Positions 21,286 to 33,624 are shown, numbered from the stretch's first letter. The stretch is 64,000 nt of DNA from Amia ocellicauda (GCF_036373705.1 NW_027102749.1:1-64000), one strand, 5' to 3'. Notes: generated by a model from the letters alone, not told the origin. Translations and numbers: made by a program.

Positions 21286-21503
21286 TTTACGTCTCCTGGG
21301 GAACTTCATCGTAGCTCTTAATACTCTCTTTCTGTCTGGAGAAGACATAATTGAAGAATTGTACACGTACCCGGCTACTTTCAACACCCTTTGCTGCACT
21401 GATATTTTTCCCTCCATTTTTCTATTTTTTTTTTTTTTTTTTTGCTGGAAATTCCGTCAATACCCGCCAGCCTTTAAGAGACATCATGCAGCCAGGCATC
21501 TCG

Positions 21504-21623
21504 GCTTGCGGCCACACCATCCTGAACGCGCCCGATCTCGTCAGATCTCGGAAGCTAAACGGGGCAGGACCTGGTCAGTACATGAATGTGAGACCTCCTG
21601 GAAATACCTGGTGCTGCAAGCTT
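21504..21623 (+). rRNA. 5S copy 3, class II
   Basis: ATGAATGTG box C, A at position 16. Confidence 0.7.
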
Positions 21624-21838
21624 TTACGTCTCCTGGGTAACTTTATCGTAGCTCTTAATACTCTCTATCTGTCTGGAGGAGATATAATTGAAGTATTGTA
21701 CACGTACCCAGCTACTGTCAACACCATTTGCTGCACTGATATTTTTCCATCCATTTTTCTTTTTTTTTTTTTTTTTTTGCTGGAAGTTCCGTCAATACCC
21801 GCCAACCTTTAAGAGACATCATGCAGCCAGGCCTCTTG

Positions 21839-21958
21839 GCTTGCGGCCACACCGTCCTGAATGCGCCCGATCTCGTCAGATCTCGGAAGCAAAACGGGGC
21901 AGGGCCTGGTCAGTACTTGGATGGGAGACCTCCTAGAAATACCAGGTGCTGCAAGCTT
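21839..21958 (+). rRNA. 5S copy 4, class I
   Basis: Intact box C; box A has GCAAAAC for GCTAAAC. Confidence 0.82.
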
Positions 21959-22167
21959 TTTACGTCTCCTGGGTAACTTAATCGTAGCTCTTAATACTCT
22001 CTTTCTGTCTCCAGGAGATATAATTGAAGAATTGTACACGTACCCGGCTACTTTCAACACCCTTTGCTGCACTGGTATATTTCCCTCTATTTTTCTTTTT
22101 TTTTTTTGGTGGCAGTTCCGTCAATACCCGCCAGCCTTTAAGAGACATCATGCAGCCAGGCATCTCG

Positions 22168-22287
22168 GCTTGCGGCCACACCATCCTGAACGCGCCCGAT
22201 CTCGTCAGATCTCGGAAGCTAAACGGGGCAGGACCTGGTCAGTACATGAAAGTGAGACCTCCTGGAAATACCTAGTGCTGCAAGCTT
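22168..22287 (+). rRNA. 5S copy 5, class II
   Basis: ATGAAAGTG box C, A16, CCTAGTGCTG near the 3' end. Confidence 0.7.
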
Positions 22288-22508
22288 TTACGTCTCCTGG
22301 GTAACTTTATCGTAGCTCTCAATACTCTCTCTCTGTCTGGAGGAGATATAATTGAAGTATTGTACACGTACCCAGCTACTGTCAACACCCTTTGCTGCAC
22401 TGATATTTTTCCATCCATTTTTCTTTTTTTTTTTCTTTTTTTTTTTTTGCTGGAAGTTCTGTCAATACCCGCCAACCTTTAAGAGACATCATGCAGCCAG
22501 GCCTTTCG

Positions 22509-22628
22509 GCTTGTGGCCACACCGTCCTGAATGCGCCCGATCTCGTCAGATCTCGGAAGCTAAACGGGGCAGGGCCTGGTCAGTACTTGGATGGGAGACC
22601 TCCTAGAAATACCAGGTGCTGCAAGCTT
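22509..22628 (+). rRNA. 5S copy 6, class I
   Basis: GCTTGTGG start (T6), G16, AGAAATACC at 97-105. Confidence 0.85.
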
Positions 22629-22852
22629 TTACGTCTCCTGGGTAACTTTATCGTAGCTCTCAATACTCTCTCTCTGTCTGGAGGAGATATAATTGAAGAA
22701 TTGTACACGTATCCAGCTACTGTCAACACCCTTTGCTGCACTGATATTTTTCCATCCATTTTTCTTTTTTCTTTTTTTCTTTTTTTTTTTTTGCTGGAAG
22801 TTCCGTCAATACCCGCCAACCTTTAAGAGACATCATGCAGCCAGGCCTTTCG

Positions 22853-22972
22853 GCTTGTGGCCACACCGTCCTGAATGCGCCCGATCTCGTAAGATCTCGG
22901 AAGCTAAACGGGGCAGGACCTGGTCAGTACTTGGATGGGAGACCTCCTGGAAATACCTGGTGCTGCAAGATT
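22853..22972 (+). rRNA. 5S copy 7, class I
   Basis: T6; CTCGTAAG in loop C; ends GCAAGATTTT. Confidence 0.82.
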
Positions 22973-23196
22973 TTACGTCTCCTGGGTAACTTTATCGTAG
23001 CTCTTAGTTCTTTCTTTCTGTCTGGAGGAGATATAATTGAAGAATTGTACACGTACCCAGCTACTGTCAACACCCTTTGCTGCACTGATATTTTTCCATC
23101 CATTTTTCTTTTTTCTTTTTTTCTTTTTTTTTTTTTGCTGGAAGTTCCGTCAATACCCGCCAACCTTTAAGAGACATCATGCAGCCAGGCCTTTCG

Positions 23197-23316
23197 GCTT
23201 GTGGCCACACCGTCCTGAATGCGCCCGATCTCGTAAGATCTCGGAAGCTAAACGGGGCAGGGCCTGGTCAGTACTTGGATGGGAGACCTCCTAGAAATAC
23301 CAGGTGCTGCAAGCCT
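23197..23316 (+). rRNA. 5S copy 8, class I
   Basis: T6; CTCGTAAG; ends AAGCCTTTT. Confidence 0.82.
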
Positions 23317-23535
23317 TTTACGTCTCCTGGGTAACTTCATCGTAGCTCTTAATACTCTCTTTCTGTCTCCAGGAGATATAATTGAAGAATTGTACACGTA
23401 CCCGGCTACTTTCAACACCCTTTCCTGCACTGATATTTTTCCCTCCAGTTTTCTATTTTTTTTTTTTTTTTTTTTGCTGGAAATTCCGTCAATACCCGCC
23501 AGCCTTTAAGAGACATCATGCAGCCAGGCATCTCG

Positions 23536-23655
23536 GCTTGCGGCCACACCATCCTGAACTCGCCCGATCTCGTCAGATCTTGGAAGCTAAACGGGGCAGG
23601 ACCTGGTCAGTACATGAATGTGAGACCTCCTGGAAATACCTGGTGCTGCAAGCTT
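23536..23655 (+). rRNA. 5S copy 9, class II
   Basis: ATGAATGTG; GAACTCG and GATCTTGG variants. Confidence 0.7.
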
Positions 23656-23869
23656 TTACGTCTCCTGGGTAACTTTATCGTAGCTCTTAATACTCTCTAT
23701 CTGTCTGGAGGAGATATATTTGAAGAATTGTACACGTACCCGGCTACTTTCAACACCCTTACCTGCACTGATATTTTTCCATCCATTTTTCTTTTTTTTT
23801 TTTTTTTTTGCTGGAAATTCCGTCAATACACGCCAGCCTTTAAGAGACATCATGCAGCCAGACATCTCG

Positions 23870-23989
23870 GCTTGCGGCCACACCGTCCTGAACGCGCCCG
23901 ATCTCGTCAGATCTCGGAAGCTAAACGGGGCAGGACCTGGTCAGTACTTGAATGTGAGACCTCCTGGAAATACCTGGTGCTGCAAGCTT
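23870..23989 (+). rRNA. 5S copy 10, class II
   Basis: TTGAATGTG box C with G16. Confidence 0.7.
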
Positions 23990-24203
23990 TTACGTCTCCT
24001 GGGTAACTTTATCGTAGCTCTTAATACTCTCTATCTGTCTGGAGGAGATATAATTGAAGAATTGTACACGTACCCGGCTACCTTCAACACGCTTTGCTGC
24101 ACTGATATTTTTCCCTCCATTTTTCTTTTTTCTTTTGTTTCTTGCTGGAAGTTCCATCAATACCCTCCAGCCTTTAAGAGACATCATGCAGCCAGGCCTC
24201 TTG

Positions 24204-24323
24204 GCTTGAGGCCACACCGTCCTGAAGACGCAAGATCTCATCAGATCTCGGAAGAAAAACTGGGCAGGGCCTGGTCAGTAATTGGATGGTTGACCTCCTG
24301 GAAATACCAGGTGCTGAAAGCTT
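24204..24323 (+). pseudogene. 5S copy 11, degenerate
   Basis: Box A reads GAAGAAAAACTGGGC; box C ATTGGATGGTTGACC. Confidence 0.75.
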
Positions 24324-24543
24324 TTTACATCTCCTGGGTAACTTCAGCGTAGCTCTTAATACTCTCATTCAGTCTGGAGGAGATATAATTGAAGAATTGT
24401 ACATGTACCCGGCTACTTTCAACACCCTGTCCTGCACTGATATTTTTCCCTCCATTTTTCTATTTATTTATTTTTTATTTTTTGCTGGAAGTTCCGTCAA
24501 TACCCGCCAGCCTTTAAGAGACATCATGCAGCCAGGCCTCTTG

Positions 24544-24663
24544 GCTTGCGGCCACACCGTCCTGAACGCGCCTGATCTCGTCAGATCTCGGAAACTAAAC
24601 GGGGCAGGGCCTGGTCAGTACTTCGATGGGAGATCTCCTGGAAATACCAGGTGCTGCCAGCTT
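24544..24663 (+). rRNA. 5S copy 12
   Basis: Same box C as copy 2 (TTCGATGGGAGATC), otherwise close to consensus. Confidence 0.72.
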
Positions 24664-24881
24664 TTTACGTCTCCTGGGGAACTTCATCGTAGCTCTTAAT
24701 ACTCTCTTTCTGTCTGGAGAAGACATAATTGAAGAATTGTACACGTACCCGGCTACTTTCAACACCCTTTCCTGCACTGATATTTTTCCCTCCATTTTTC
24801 TATTTTTTTTTTTTTTTTTTTGCTGGAAATTCCGTCAATACCCGCCAGCCTTTAAGAGACATCATGCAGCCAGGCATCTCG

Positions 24882-25001
24882 GCTTGCGGCCACACCATCC
24901 TGAACGCGCCCGATCTCGTCAGATCTCGGAAGCTAAACGGGGCAGGACCTGGTCAGTACATGAATGTGAGACCTCCTGGAAATACCTGGTGCTGCAAGCT
25001 T
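24882..25001 (+). rRNA. 5S copy 13, class II
   Basis: Sister of copy 3. Confidence 0.7.
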
Positions 25002-25215
25002 TTACGTCTCCTGGGTAACTTTATCGTAGCTCTTAATACTCTCTATCTGTCTGGAGGAGATATAATTGAAGTATTGTACACGTACCCAGCTACTGTCAAC
25101 ACCATTTGCTGCACTGATATTTTTCCATCCATTTTTCTTTTTTTTTTTTTTTTTTGCTGGAAGTTCCGTCAATACCCGCCAACCTTTAAGAGACATCATG
25201 CAGCCAGGCCTCTTG

Positions 25216-25335
25216 GCTTGCGGCCACACCGTCCTGAATGCGCCCGATCTCGTCAGATCTCGGAAGCTAAACGGGGCAGGGCCTTGTCAGTACTTGGATG
25301 GGAGACCTCCTAGAAATACCAGGTGCTGCAAGCTT
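25216..25335 (+). rRNA. 5S copy 14, class I
   Basis: Intact box C; internal element CCTTGTC. Confidence 0.82.
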
Positions 25336-25544
25336 TTTACGTCTCCTGGGTAACTTCATCGTAGCTCTTAATACTCTCTTTCTGTCTCCAGGAGATATAA
25401 TTGAAGAATTGTACACGTACCCGGCTACTTTCAACACCCTTTGCTGCACTGGTATATTTCTCTCTATTTTTCTTTTTCTTTTTGCTAGAAAGTTCCGTCA
25501 ATACCCGCCAACCTTTAAGAGACATCATGCAGCCAGGCCTCTTG

Positions 25545-25664
25545 GCTTGCGGCCAAACCGTCCTGAATGCGCCCGATCTCGTCAGATCTCGGAAGCTAAA
25601 CGGGGCAGGGCCTGGTCAGTACTTGGATGGGAGACCTCCTAGAAATACCAGGTGCTGCAAGCTT
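25545..25664 (+). rRNA. 5S copy 15, class I
   Basis: CCAAACCG near the 5' end; boxes intact. Confidence 0.84.
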
Positions 25665-25873
25665 TTTACGTCTCCTGGGTAACTTCATCGTAGCTCTTAA
25701 TACTCTCTTTCTGTCTCCAGGAGATATAATTGAAGAATTGTACACGTACCCGGCTACTTTCAACACCCTTTGCTGCACTGGTATATTTCCCTCTATTTTT
25801 CTTTTTTTTTTTTGGTGGCAGTTCCGTCAATACCCGCCAGCCTTTAAGAGACATCATGCAGCCAGGCATCTCG

Positions 25874-25993
25874 GCTTGCGGCCACACCATCCTGAACGCG
25901 CCCGATCTCGTCAGATCTCGGAAGCTAAACGGGGCAGGACCTGGTCAGTACATGAAAGTGAGACCTCCTGGAAATACCTAGTGCTGCAAGCTT
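25874..25993 (+). rRNA. 5S copy 16, class II
   Basis: Sister of copy 5 (ATGAAAGTG). Confidence 0.7.
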
Positions 25994-26216
25994 TTACGTC
26001 TCCTGGGTAACTTTATCGTAGCTCTCAATACTCTCTCTCTGTCTGGAGGAGATATAATTGAAGTATTGTACACGTATCCAGCTACTGTCAACACCCTTTG
26101 CTGCACTGATATTTTTCCATCCATTTTTCTTTTTTCTTTTTTTCTTTTTTTTTTTTGCTGGAAGTTCCGTCAATACCCGCCAACCTTTAAGAGACATCAT
26201 GCAGCCAGGCCTTTCG

Positions 26217-26336
26217 GCTTGTGGCCACACCGTCCTGATTGCGCCCGATCTCGTAAGATCTCGGAAGCTAAACGGGGCAGGACCTGGTCAGTACTTGGAT
26301 GGGAGACCTCCTGGAAATACCTGGTGCTGCAAGATT
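26217..26336 (+). rRNA. 5S copy 17, class I
   Basis: T6, CTGATTGCG, CTCGTAAG, GATTTT end. Confidence 0.82.
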
Positions 26337-26550
26337 TTACATCTCCTGGGTAACTTTATCGTAGCTCTTAGTTCTTTCTTTCTGTCTGGAGGAGATATAA
26401 TTGAAGTATTGTACACGTACCCAGCTACTGTCAACACCATTTGCTGCACTGATATTTTTCCATCCATTTTTCTTTTTTTTTTTTTTTTTTGCTGGAAGTT
26501 CCGTCAATACCCGCCAACCTTTAAGAGACATCATGCAGCCAGGCCTCTTG

Positions 26551-26670
26551 GCTTGCGGCCACACCGTCCTGAATGCGCCCGATCTCGTCAGATCTCGGAA
26601 GCTAAACGGGGCAGGGCCTTGTCAGTACTTGGATGGGAGACCTCCTAGAAATACCAGGTGCTGCAAGCTT
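26551..26670 (+). rRNA. 5S copy 18, class I
   Basis: Internal element CCTTGTC; downstream ACGGTTCC. Confidence 0.82.
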
Positions 26671-26878
26671 TTTACGGTTCCTGGGTAACTTCATCGTAGC
26701 TCTTAATACTCTCTTTCTGTCTCCAGGAGATATAATTGAAGAATTGTACACGTACCCGGCTACTTTCAACACCCTTTGCTGCACTGGTATATTTCCCTCT
26801 ATTTTTCTTTTTCTTTTTGCTGGAAGTTCCGTCAATACCCGCCAACCTTTAAGAGACATCATGCAGCCAGGCCTCTTG

Positions 26879-26998
26879 GCTTGCGGCCAAACCGTCCTGA
26901 ATGCGCCCGATCTCGTCAGATCTCGGAAGCTAAACGGGGCAGGGCCTGGTCAGTACTTGGATGGGAGACCTCCTAGAAATACCAGGTGCTGCAAGCTT
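26879..26998 (+). rRNA. 5S copy 19, class I
   Basis: Sister of copy 15. Confidence 0.84.
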
Positions 26999-27207
26999 TT
27001 TACGTCTCCTGGGTAACTTCATCGTAGCTCTTAATACTCTCTTTCTGTCTCTAGGAGATATAATTGAAGAATTGTACACGTACCCGGCTACTTTCAACAC
27101 CCTTTGCTGCACTGGTATATTTCCCTCTATTTTTCTTTTTTTTTTTTGGTGGCAGTTCCGTCAATATCCGCCAGCCTTTAAGAGACATCATGCAGCCAGG
27201 CATCTCG

Positions 27208-27327
27208 GCTTGCGGCCACACCATCCTGAACGCGCCCGATCTCGTCAGATCTCGGAAGCTAAACGGGGCAGGACCTGGTCAGTACATGAAAGTGAGACCT
27301 CCTGGAAATACCTAGTGCTGCAAGCTT
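27208..27327 (+). rRNA. 5S copy 20, class II
   Basis: ATGAAAGTG, A16. Confidence 0.7.
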
Positions 27328-27543
27328 TTACGTCTCCTGGGTAACTTTATCGTAGCTCTCAATACTCTCTCTCTGTCTGGAGGAGATATAATTGAAGTAT
27401 TGTACACGTATCCAGCTACTGTCAACACCCTTTGCTGCACTGATATTTTTCCATCCATTTTTCTTTTTTTTTTTTTTTTTTTTGCTGGAAGTTCCGTCAA
27501 TACCCGCCAACCTTTAAGAGACATCATGCAGCCAGGCCTTTCG

Positions 27544-27663
27544 GCTTGTGGCCACACCGTCCTGATTGCGCCCGATCTCGTAAGATCTCGGAAGCTAAAC
27601 GGGGCAGGACCTGGTCAGTACTTGGATGGGAGACCTCCTGGAAATACCTGGTGCTGCAAGATT
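27544..27663 (+). rRNA. 5S copy 21, class I
   Basis: Sister of copy 17 (CTGATTGCG, CTCGTAAG). Confidence 0.82.
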
Positions 27664-27884
27664 TTACGTCTCCTGGGTAACTTTATCGTAGCTCTTAGTT
27701 CTTTCTTTCTGTCTGGAGGAGATATAATTGAAGAATTGTACACGTACCCAGCTACTGTCAACACCCTTTCCTGCACTGATATTTTTCCATCCATTTTTCT
27801 TTTTTTTTTTTTTTTTTTTTTTTTGCTGGAAGTTCTGTTAATACCCGCCAACCTTTAAGAGACATCATGCAGCCAGGCCTTTCG

Positions 27885-28004
27885 GCTTGTGGCCACACCG
27901 TCCTGAATGCGCCCGATCTCGTCAGATCTCGGAAGCTAAACGGGGCAGGGCCTGGTCAGTACTTGGATGGGAGACCTCCTAGAAATACCAGGTGCTGCAA
28001 GCTT
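27885..28004 (+). rRNA. 5S copy 22, class I
   Basis: T6, four-T terminator. Confidence 0.85.
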
Positions 28005-28227
28005 TTACGTCTCCTGGGTAACTTTATCGTAGCTCTCAATACTCTCTCTCTGTCTGGAGGAGATATAATTGAAGTATTGTACACGTATCCAGCTACTGTC
28101 AACACCCTTTGCTGCACTGATATTTTTCCATCCATTTTTCTTTTTTCTTTTTTTCTTTTTTTTTTTTGCTGGAAGTTCCGTCAATACCCGCCAACCTTTA
28201 AGAGACATCATGCAGCCAGGCCTTTCG

Positions 28228-28347
28228 GCTTGTGGCCACACCGTCCTGAATGCGCCCGATCTCGTAAGATCTCGGAAGCTAAACGGGGCAGGACCTGGTC
28301 AGTACTTGGATGGGAGACCTCCTGGAAATACCTGGTGCTGCAAGATT
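28228..28347 (+). rRNA. 5S copy 23, class I
   Basis: T6, CTCGTAAG, GATTTT end. Confidence 0.82.
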
Positions 28348-28569
28348 TTACGTCTCCTGGGTAAATTTATCGTAGCTCTTAGTTCTTTCTTTCTGTCTGG
28401 AGGAGATATAATTGAAGAATTGTACACGTACCCAGCTACTGTCAACACCCTTTGCTGCACTGATATTTTTCCATCCATTTTTCTTTTTTTTTTTTTTTTT
28501 TTTTTTTTTGCTGGAAGTTCTGTCAATACCCGCCAACCTTTAAGAGACATCATGCAGCCAGGCCTTTCG

Positions 28570-28689
28570 GCTTGTGGCCACACCGTCCTGAATGCGCCCG
28601 ATCTCGTCAGATCTCGGAAGCTAAACGGGGCAGGGCCTGGTCAGTACTTGGATGGGAGACCTCCTAGAAATACCAGGTGCTGCAAGCTT
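28570..28689 (+). rRNA. 5S copy 24, class I
   Basis: T6, five-T terminator. Confidence 0.86.
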
Positions 28690-28908
28690 TTTACGTCTCC
28701 TGGGTAACTTCATCGTAGCTCTTAATACTCTCTTTCTGTCTCCAGGAGATATAATTGAAGAATTGTACACGTACCCGGCTACTTTCAACACCCTTTCCTG
28801 CAATGATATTTTTCCCTCCAGTTTTCTATTTTTTTTTTTTTTTTTTTTGCTGGAAATTCCGTCAATACCCGCCAGCCTTTAAGAGACATCATGCAGCCAG
28901 GCATCTCG

Positions 28909-29028
28909 GCTTGCGGCCACACCATCCTGAACTCGCCCGATCTCGTCAGATCTTGGAAGCTAAACGGGGCAGGACCTGGTCAGTACATGAATGTGAGACC
29001 TCCTGGAAATACCTGGTGCTGCAAGCTT
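28909..29028 (+). rRNA. 5S copy 25, class II
   Basis: Duplicate of copy 9. Confidence 0.7.
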
Positions 29029-29242
29029 TTACGTCTCCTGGGTAACTTTATCGTAGCTCTTAATACTCTCTATCTGTCTGGAGGAGATATATTTGAAGAA
29101 TTGTACACGTACCCGGCTACTTTCAACACCCTTTCCTGCACTGATATTCTTCCATCCATTTTTCTTTTTTTTTTTTTTTTTTGCTGGAAATTCCGTCAAT
29201 ACACGCCAGCCTTTAAGAGACATCATGCAGCCAGACATCTCG

Positions 29243-29362
29243 GCTTGCGGCCACACCGTCCTGAACGCGCCCGATCTCGTCAGATCTCGGAAGCTAAACG
29301 GGGCAGGACCTGGTCAGTACTTGAATGTGAGACCTCCTGGAAATACCTGGTGCTGCAAGCTT
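29243..29362 (+). rRNA. 5S copy 26, class II
   Basis: Duplicate of copy 10. Confidence 0.7.
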
Positions 29363-29576
29363 TTACGTCTCCTGGGTAACTTTATCGTAGCTCTTAATAC
29401 TCTCTATCTGTCTGGAGGAGATATAATTGAAGAATTGTACACGTACCCGGCTACCTTCAACACGCTTTGCTGCACTGATATTTTTCCCTCCATTTTTCTT
29501 TTTGCTTTTGTTTCTTGCTGGAAGTTCCATCAATACCCTCCAGCCTTTAAGAGACATCATGCAGCCAGGCCTCTTG

Positions 29577-29696
29577 GCTTGAGGCCACACCGTCCTGAAG
29601 ACGCAAGATCTCGTCAGATCTCGGAAGAAAAACTGGGCAGGGCCTGGTCAGTAATTGGATGGTTGACCTCCTGGAAATACCAGGTGCTGAAAGCTT
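29577..29696 (+). pseudogene. 5S copy 27, degenerate
   Basis: Duplicate of copy 11. Confidence 0.75.
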
Positions 29697-29916
29697 TTTA
29701 CATCTCCTGGGTAACTTCAGCGTAGCTCTTAATACTCTCATTCAGTCTGGAGGAGATATAATTGAAGAATTGTACATGTACCCGGCTACTTTCAACACCC
29801 TGTCCTGCACTGATATTTTTCCCTCCATTTTTCAATTTATTTATTTTTTATTTTTTGCTGGAAGTTCCGTCAATACCCGCCAGCCTTTAAGAGACATCAT
29901 GCAGCCAGGCCTCTTG

Positions 29917-30036
29917 GCTTGCGGCCACACCGTCCTGAACACGCCCGATCTCATCAGATCTCGGAAGCTAAGCGGGGCAGGGCCTGGTCAGTACTTGGAT
30001 GGGAGACCTCCTGGAAATACCTGGTGCTGCAAGCTT
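29917..30036 (+). rRNA. 5S copy 28, class I
   Basis: Only copy noted with box A CTAAGCGGGG, that is, the usual vertebrate G at position 56. Confidence 0.85.
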
Positions 30037-30255
30037 TTTACGTCTCCTGGGAAACTTCATCGTAGCTCTTAATACTCTCTATCTGTCTGGAGGAGATATA
30101 ATTGAAGTATTGTACACGTACCCGGCTACTTTCAACAGCCTTTGCTGCACTGATATTTTTCCCTCCATTTTCCATTTTTTTTTTTTTTTTTTTTTGCTGG
30201 AAGTTCCATCAATACCCGCCAGCCTTTAAGAGACATCATGCAGCCAGGCCTCTTG

Positions 30256-30374
30256 GCTTGCGGCCACACCGTCCTGAACGCGCCCGATCTCGTCAGATCT
30301 CGGAAGCTAACGGGGCAGGGCCTGGTCAGTACTTGGATGGGTGACCTCCTGGACATACCAGGTGCTGCAAGCTT
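30256..30374 (+). rRNA. 5S copy 29, class III
   Basis: One base missing in box A (GCTAACGGGG). Confidence 0.7.
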
Positions 30375-30589
30375 TTTACGTCTCCTGGGTAACTTCATCA
30401 TAGCTCTTAATACTCTCTTTCAGTCTGTAGGAGATATTATTGAAGAATTGTACACGTACCCGGCTACTTTCAAAACCCTTTGCTGCACTGATATTTTTCC
30501 CTCCATTTTTCTTTTTTCTTTTTTTTTTTGCTGGAAGTTCCGTCAATACCCGCCAGCCTTAAAGAGACATCATGCAGCCAGGCCTTTCG

Positions 30590-30709
30590 GCTTGTGGCCA
30601 CACCGTCCTGAATGCGCCCGATCTCGTCAGATCTCGGAAGCTAAACGGGGCAGGGCCTGGTCAGTACTTGGATGGGAGACCTCCTAGAAATACCAGGTGC
30701 TGCAAGCTT
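30590..30709 (+). rRNA. 5S copy 30, class I
   Basis: T6; boxes intact. Confidence 0.86.
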
Positions 30710-30933
30710 TTTACGTCTCCTGGGTAACTTCATCGTAGCTCTTAATACTCTCTATCTGTCTGGAGGAGATATAATTGAAGTATTGTACACGTACCCAGCT
30801 ACTGTCAACACTATTTGCTGCACTGATATTTTTCCATCCATTTTTCTTTTTTCTTTTTTTAATTTTTTTTTTTGCTGGAAGTTCCGTCAATACCCGCCAA
30901 CCTTTAAGAGACATCATGCAGCCAGGCCTTTCG

Positions 30934-31053
30934 GCTTGTGGCCACTCCGTCCTGAACGCGCCCGATCTCATCAGATCTCGGAAGCTAAACGGGGCAGGGC
31001 CTGGTCAGTACTTTGATGGGAGACCTCCTGGAAATACCAGGTCCTGCAAGCTT
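30934..31053 (+). rRNA. 5S copy 31
   Basis: Box C TTTGATGGGAGACC, one change; CCACTCCG near the 5' end. Confidence 0.76.
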
Positions 31054-31270
31054 TTTACGTCTCCTGGGTAACTTCATCGTAGCTCTTAATACTCTCTTTC
31101 TGTCTCCAGGAGATATAATTGAAGAATTGTACACGTACCCGGCTACTTTCAACAGCCTTTGCTGCACTGATATTTTTCCCTCCATTTTCCATTTTTTTTT
31201 TTTTTTTTTTTGCTGGAAGTTCGTCAATACCCGCCAGCCTTTAAGAGACATCATACAGCCAGGCCTCTTG

Positions 31271-31389
31271 GCTTGCGGCCACACCGTCCTGAACGCGCCC
31301 GATCTCATCACATCTCGGAAGCTAACGGGGCAGGGCCTGGTCAGTACTTGGATGGGTGAACTCCTGGAAATACCAGGTGCTGCAAGCAT
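31271..31389 (+). rRNA. 5S copy 32, class III
   Basis: Same one-base box A loss as copy 29; GGGTGAACTCC. Confidence 0.68.
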
Positions 31390-31604
31390 TTTACGTCTCC
31401 TGGGTAACTTCATCGTAGCTCTTAATACTCTCTTTCTGTCTCCAGGAGATATAATTGAAGAATTGTACACGTACCCGGCTACTTTCAACACCCTTTGCTG
31501 CACTGGTATATTTCCATCCATTTTTCTTTTTTTTTTTTTTTTTTGCTGGAAGTTCCGTCAATACCCGCCAACCTTTAAGAGACATCATGCAGCCAGGCCT
31601 TTCG

Positions 31605-31724
31605 GCTTGTGGCCACACTGTCCTGAATGCGCCCGATCTCGTCAGATCTCGGAAGCTAAACGCGGCAGGACCTGGTCAGTACATGAAAGTGAGACCTCCT
31701 GGAAATACCTAGTGCTGCAAGCTT
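31605..31724 (+). rRNA. 5S copy 33, class II
   Basis: ATGAAAGTG with G16; box A AAACGCGGC. Confidence 0.7.
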
Positions 31725-31947
31725 TTACGTCTCCTGGGTAACTTTATCGTAGCTCTTAATACTCTCTCTCTGTCTGGAGGAGATATAATTGAAGTATTGT
31801 ACACGTATCCAGCTACTGTCAACACCCTTTGCTGCACTGATATTTTTCCATCCATTTTTCTTTTTTCTTTTTTTCTTTTTTTTTTTTGCTGGAAGTTCCG
31901 TCAATACCCGCCAACCTTTAAGAGACATCATGCAGCCAGGCCTTTCG

Positions 31948-32067
31948 GCGTGTGGCCACACCGTCCTGAATGCGCCCGATCTCGTCAGATCTCGGAAGCT
32001 AAACGGGGCAGGGCCTGGTCAGTACTTGGATGGGAGACCTCCTAGAAATACCAGGTGCTGCAAGCTT
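31948..32067 (+). rRNA. 5S copy 34, class I
   Basis: GCGTGTGG start. Confidence 0.83.
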
Positions 32068-32282
32068 TTTACGTCTCCTGGGTAACTTCATCATAGCTCT
32101 TAATACTCTCTTTCAGTCTGTAGGAGATATTATTGAAGAATTGTACACGTACCCGGCTACTTTCAAAACCTTTTGCTGCACTGATATTTTTCCCTCCATT
32201 TTTCTTTTTTCTTTTTTTTTTTGCTGGAAGTTCCGTCAATACCCGCCAGCCTTAAAGAGACATCATGCAGCTGGGCCTCTCG

Positions 32283-32402
32283 GCTTTCGGCCACACCGTC
32301 CTGAATGCGCATGATATCGTCAGATCTCGGAAGCTAAACGGGGCAGGACCTGGTCAGTACTTGAATGTGAGACCTCCTGGAAATACCAGGTGCTGCAAGC
32401 TT
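32283..32402 (+). rRNA. 5S copy 35, class II
   Basis: GCTTTCGG start, GCGCATGATATCG, TTGAATGTG. Its only close relative is copy 123, 29.4 kb away. Confidence 0.7.
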
Positions 32403-32621
32403 TTACGTCTCCTGGGTAACTTTATCGTAGCTCTTAATACTCTCTTTCAGTCTGCAGGAGATATAATTGAAGAATTGTACACGTACCCGGCTACTTTCAA
32501 CACCCTTTCCTGCACTGATATTTTTCCTTCCATTTTTCTATTTTTTTTTTTTTTTCTTTTTGCTGGAAGTTCCGTCAATACCCGCCAACCTTTAAGAGAC
32601 ATCATGCAGCCAGGCATCTCG

Positions 32622-32741
32622 GCTTGTGGCCACACCATCCTGAATGCGCCCGATCTCGTAAGATCTCGGAAGCTAAACGGGGCAGGGCCTGGTCAGTACA
32701 TGAATGTGAGACCTCCTGGAAATACCTAGTGCTGCAAGCTT
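32622..32741 (+). rRNA. 5S copy 36, class II
   Basis: T6, A16, CTCGTAAG, ATGAATGTG. Confidence 0.7.
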
Positions 32742-32964
32742 TTACGTCTCCTGGGTAACTTTATCGTAGCTCTTAATACTCTCTCTCTGTCTGGAGGAGA
32801 TATAATTGAAGTATTGTACACGTATCCAGCTACTGTCAACACCCTTTGCTGCACTGATATTTTTCCATCCATTTTTCTTTTTTCTTTTTTTCTTTTTCTT
32901 TTTTGCTTGAAGTTCCGTCAATACCCGCCAACCTTTAAGAGACATCATGCAGCCAGGCCTTTCG

Positions 32965-33084
32965 GCTTGAGGCCACACCGTCCTGAATGCGCCCGATCTC
33001 GTCAGATCTCGGAAGCTAAACGGGGCAGGGCCTGGTCAGTACTTGGATGGTAGACCTCCTAGAAATACCAGGTGCTGTAAGCTT
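32965..33084 (+). rRNA. 5S copy 37
   Basis: Box C TTGGATGGTAGACC; 3' end CTGTAAGC as in ordinary 5S. Confidence 0.78.
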
Positions 33085-33294
33085 TTACGTGTCCTGGGTA
33101 ACTTTATCGTAGCTCTTAATTCTCTCTTTCTGTCTGCAGGAGATTTAATTGAAGAATTGTACACGTACCCAGCTACTGTCAACACCCTTTGCTGCACTGA
33201 TATTTTTCCATCCATTTTTCTTTTTTTTTTTTTTGCTGGAAGTTCCGTCAATACCCGCCAACCTTTAAGAGACATCATGCAGCCAGGCCTTTCG

Positions 33295-33414
33295 GCTTGT
33301 GGCCACACCGTCCTGAATGCGCCCGATCTCGTCAGATCTCGGAAGCTAAACGGGGCAGGGCCTGGTCAGTACTTGGATGGGAGACCTCCTAGAAATACCA
33401 GGTGCTGCAAGCTT
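33295..33414 (+). rRNA. 5S copy 38, class I
   Basis: T6; boxes intact. Confidence 0.86.
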
Positions 33415-33624
33415 TTTACGTCTCCTGGGTAACTTCATCGTAGCTCTTAATACTCTCTTTCTGTCTCCAGGAGATATAATTGAAGAATTGTACACGTACC
33501 CGGCTACTTTCAACACCCTTTGCTGCACTGGTATATTTCCCTCTATTTTTCTTTTTTTTTTTTTGCTGGCAGTTCCGTCAATACCCGCCAACCTTTAAGA
33601 GACATCATGCAGCCAGGCCTTTTG

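Larger units (their letters stand above)
24568..25368 (+). repeat. Higher-order duplicate of 21190-21990
   Basis: Copies 12-14 repeat copies 2-4 at an offset of about 3,378 bp, including the unusual box C of copies 2 and 12 (TTCGATGGGAGATC). Confidence 0.7.
28703..29933 (+). repeat. Higher-order duplicate of 23330-24560
   Basis: Copies 25-27 repeat copies 9-11 at an offset of 5,373 bp, including the degenerate copy 11/27. A few substitutions separate them. Confidence 0.75.
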